Positions 4,375 through 7,016 of a DNA stretch of 7,016 bases are shown here, piece by piece. The translations under genes were made by a program, and so were the position numbers. The notes beneath the pieces were generated by a model. That model saw only the letters and a program-made list of their open reading frames with translations. It was not told the DNA's origin and ran no database searches. How positions within the stretch are numbered: position 1 is the stretch's first letter; each line of letters opens with the position of its first letter. This DNA is from Firmicutes bacterium UBA1065 (lineage in GTDB: Bacteria > Bacillota > Clostridia > Tissierellales > Sedimentibacteraceae). The stretch spans positions 1 through 7,016 of the forward strand of contig DCDC01000045.1 in assembly GCA_002316225.1 (NCBI GenBank), read 5' to 3'.

Positions 4375-6966
4375 ATGATACTGAAAAAAATAGCGGCTAT
4401 TTCCGCAGCAGCAGTCCTCTTACTATCTTCTTCAGCATATGCCGTCGGCCTCTACACAGTATATGACTTATCTGAAGAAATAAGGCTCTCCAGGAGCATT
4501 ACATATGAAAGAATAGAGAAATACACTTCATCTGGATGGATGAACATAAATGTCATCCGGGCGGATTTAACCGATGAATATACGGAAGTTAAGCCCATTA
4601 ACAGCCAAAATGGCATATCAAACAGAGAGCCCTTAAGCTCAATGATGAAGTCATCAGGAGCTGTTGCTGCGGTTAACGGAGATTTTTTCTACATGGGAAA
4701 CCCCACCCATACATATGGTCCCATAATTAGGGACCATAAACTGATAACTTCTCCCCTGCCCTTTGATTACGGTTATCCCACCGTTTCAAAATTAAAAGAC
4801 AGAATCGATATTTCTGTATGGAATCCCAAGATTACCCTTTATGGGTCAGATTCCACCCAATTTAATGTTCTTGTGATAAACAAGACCTCAAATATGGAAT
4901 GGGGACCCACTATCCTTACATCCGACTGGAATAAAACTTCACCCGGATACACTACAAAGGATATTGTGGAGGTTGTCGTAAAAGACAATATTGTTGCCGA
5001 AGTAAGAAAAAACCAGCCCCCCACAATAATCCCGGAAGACGGGTATGTGGTGGTCAGCACCAATCCCTCAACCATGGAGCAAATGCAAAAATCATTCAAG
5101 GAAGGTCAAGCCGTGTCCCTGAACATCGAACTGGATTTTGATCTTCAAGATCTCGACTGGTCTTTCGGGGCAGTAAACTACCTGGTCAAGGATGGAAAAG
5201 AAAATGAGATAAGTTCTGAGGTTTTGGGAGTGAATCCGAGAACGGCAATCGGTTTTAACAAGGACTATACGGAAATAATACTTGTTACTGTTGACGGCAG
5301 GCATCGGGATTATGTAGGAGCAAAGCAGACAGAGCTTGCCCAGATAATGATAGAATTGGGGGCCTATAATGCTGTTAACATGGATGGGGGAGGGTCTACG
5401 ACCATGGGTATTGATTTCTTGAGAAATGCAAATATCAAGGTGGTTAACTTCCCCTCGGACGGAAGGGAAAGAAGCATTGCATCAGGAGTCGGCATCTTTA
5501 ACAATTTTCCCGATAGTGACAAGGTGGATAAAATTGAAATTAAAGCCCTGCAGGATGAAATTTTCAATAAAACAGAATTAGAATTAGACCTTAAATTTTT
5601 CAACGAATACTACAGCCCCGTGGATTATCCCTTAAACAAAGTTGAATACACCGTGTTTCCCTCCAATGCAGGCAAGGTTTCCGGCAATATATTCATACCT
5701 CAAAGACCCGGCAAGGTGACAATTACCGCTCGTGCCGGAAATGGGGAAGGTCAGATTGAAATAAATGTCCTGGACAAACCCGTGGCTTTGAAAGTGGAAA
5801 CAGATTCAATAACCTTGGGCTTTAATGACAAATATGATTTAGGCAGGGTCCTCGGAATTGACAAGGATGGGAATTCAGCCTACATACCCTGGAAGTACCT
5901 CGATGTTTCTTACAGAAACAGGGTAGGAAAGGTTGAAGATGGAATATTCACCTCAAGCGACATTGCAAATACCGGGGCCATAACTTTAAGGTTTGGAGAT
6001 GCAATAAAACACATACAGGTTAAGGTGGGCTACAGGTATAAAACATTAAACCGCTTTGAAAGCCTGGATAACTTGAAGCTAACCCTGTATCCTGAGGGGT
6101 CCGACGGCAAGATATCCCTTGTTCAAGACTTTGTAAAGGAAGGAAAAAATGCCCTTAAACTGGATTACGACTTCACCAAAATGACGGATCAAAGCATAGC
6201 CTTTGTTGAATTCGGAGAAAATGGTGAAGGCATACAGCTTGAGGATAAACCTCTTGCTATCGGCATGTGGGTTTACGGTGACAATAAGGGACACTGGCTC
6301 AGAACAAGAATAACCGATGCCTACGGCAAATTAGTAAAAATTGATTTTGAAGAAGAAGTTAACTGGACTGGATGGAAATGGGTTGAAGCAAAGATACCCG
6401 AAGGCATTGCCTACCCCATTACCCTTAAAAACATTTACCTGGCAGAAATCAACGAAACCAAAAAAGATTCGGGAACAATATATATAGATAATTTAAGAAT
6501 ATTGTATGAGCCAAAGGACAAGAACTTAGGGCTCAGGGACGAAACCACCTTTGAAGATTTCATGAAAAAACCTGAGATTAGGAATTATACCGAAAAATTA
6601 ACCATATCTCAAGGCAAATATGACCATGAAGGGGGTAGTGACATCATATATTGTCAGGGCATAATTTCAAACGGAACCATGAGCGGGGCTGACACAGCAA
6701 TGTGGACCAATATTAAGTCCTTCATGGATTATGAAGATAAGGTCCTGGTTTTATCAATGAATGTAGATATAGACAAGATCAATGATCAGAGAGAAATAAG
6801 AGTATTGAAGGAAATACTTGAAAAAGCTTCACAGAACAATGATGTCTTCATGGTATTCAAGGGAGAAAGGGAAAATACGGTGATTGAAAACAAGGTAAGG
6901 TACATCACCTATGACGACAGCTTTGAAATAGGCATATCTGAAGGGAAAGTTTCATATAAAAACTGA
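4375..6966 (+). CDS. Secreted multi-domain phosphodiester glycosidase (NAGPA/DUF2233 family)
   Basis: This is an 863-residue exported protein (866 if the ATG at 4366, which abuts the ribosome-binding site, is used; residue numbers here count from 4366). A signal peptide ends at AYA (24-26). Residues about 60-380 form a domain of the family that includes the human mannose-6-phosphate uncovering enzyme, which cleaves GlcNAc-1-phosphodiesters. Its landmarks are NGDFFY (104-109), RTAIGFN (292-298), TVDGR (308-312), NMDGGGSTTM (338-347) and SIASGVGIF (370-378). Residues about 386-555 are beta-rich and resemble two Ig/Big-type modules. Residues 560-715 resemble a carbohydrate-binding jelly roll ending in GTIYIDNLRILYE. 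Residues 720-866 are unassigned. No SLH, dockerin, sortase motif or lipobox is visible, so it is probably released or held non-covalently. The likely substrate is a phosphodiester-linked wall or surface glycan, which is inference. It is divergent from the SLH gene. Confidence 0.9.
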   Translation: MILKKIAAISAAAVLLLSSSAYAVGLYTVYDLSEEIRLSRSITYERIEKYTSSGWMNINVIRADLTDEYTEVKPINSQNGISNREPLSSMMKSSGAVAAVNGDFFYMGNPTHTYGPIIRDHKLITSPLPFDYGYPTVSKLKDRIDISVWNPKITLYGSDSTQFNVLVINKTSNMEWGPTILTSDWNKTSPGYTTKDIVEVVVKDNIVAEVRKNQPPTIIPEDGYVVVSTNPSTMEQMQKSFKEGQAVSLNIELDFDLQDLDWSFGAVNYLVKDGKENEISSEVLGVNPRTAIGFNKDYTEIILVTVDGRHRDYVGAKQTELAQIMIELGAYNAVNMDGGGSTTMGIDFLRNANIKVVNFPSDGRERSIASGVGIFNNFPDSDKVDKIEIKALQDEIFNKTELELDLKFFNEYYSPVDYPLNKVEYTVFPSNAGKVSGNIFIPQRPGKVTITARAGNGEGQIEINVLDKPVALKVETDSITLGFNDKYDLGRVLGIDKDGNSAYIPWKYLDVSYRNRVGKVEDGIFTSSDIANTGAITLRFGDAIKHIQVKVGYRYKTLNRFESLDNLKLTLYPEGSDGKISLVQDFVKEGKNALKLDYDFTKMTDQSIAFVEFGENGEGIQLEDKPLAIGMWVYGDNKGHWLRTRITDAYGKLVKIDFEEEVNWTGWKWVEAKIPEGIAYPITLKNIYLAEINETKKDSGTIYIDNLRILYEPKDKNLGLRDETTFEDFMKKPEIRNYTEKLTISQGKYDHEGGSDIIYCQGIISNGTMSGADTAMWTNIKSFMDYEDKVLVLSMNVDIDKINDQREIRVLKEILEKASQNNDVFMVFKGERENTVIENKVRYITYDDSFEIGISEGKVSYKN

Positions 6967-6973
6967 TAATTTG

Positions 6974-7012
6974 CCCAATTTTGTGTTGATATGACACAGA
7001 ATTGGGTATAAT
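6974..7012 (+). promoter_or_regulatory. 13-bp inverted repeat abutting a TATAAT box, probable promoter/operator of the next gene
   Basis: The arms CCCAATTTTGTGT (6974-6986) and ACACAGAATTGGG (6994-7006) pair along all 13 positions with one G-U, around a seven-base loop, starting eight bases after the glycosidase stop. TATAAT (7007-7012) follows directly. TTGATA at 6986-6991 could be a -35 box, though its 15-base spacing is short. No U-run follows, so an intrinsic terminator is less likely, but the hairpin could still mark the 3' end of the glycosidase mRNA. The downstream gene is outside the window. Confidence 0.5.
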
Positions 7013-7016
7013 ATTC

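Overview
The window looks like chromosomal DNA from a low-to-moderate G+C Gram-positive of the class Clostridia. The evidence is an AGGAGG-type ribosome-binding site before each gene, near-consensus sigma-A promoters, a SAM-I (S-box) riboswitch with an intrinsic terminator ahead of metK, and two exported proteins with Gram-positive signal peptides, one carrying three S-layer homology (SLH) repeats. The genus cannot be fixed from this sequence. No phage, IS transposase, tRNA, rRNA or CRISPR array was seen.

Left part, minus strand (1-2994). A promoter at 2966-2994 drives a leader containing a complete SAM-I aptamer (2864-2954) and its terminator (2821-2846). A palindromic repeat follows (2754-2805), then metK (S-adenosylmethionine synthetase). 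After a 91-base gap holding a second palindromic repeat comes malQ (4-alpha-glucanotransferase), whose last residues run off the left edge. The riboswitch gives metK feedback control by its own product. No terminator and no convincing promoter was seen between metK and malQ, so malQ may receive read-through from metK.

Middle and right part (3014-7016). Two cell-surface genes diverge from an AT-rich region of about 240 bases. One is a minus-strand SLH protein (3045-4133) with its own promoter and terminator. The other is a plus-strand, 863-residue secreted protein (4375-6966) with an N-terminal phosphodiester glycosidase (NAGPA/DUF2233-type) domain, then beta-rich Ig-like and carbohydrate-binding-like regions, and a C-terminal region I cannot assign. 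The shared upstream region holds a dyad touching the SLH promoter and two identical extended -10 elements pointing towards the glycosidase gene. A 13-bp inverted repeat abutting a TATAAT box closes the window, probably the control region of the next gene.

I see no evidence of a wholly new multi-gene system. The most interesting items are the uncharacterised surface pair, the unassigned C-terminus of the glycosidase protein, and the two palindromic repeats flanking metK.
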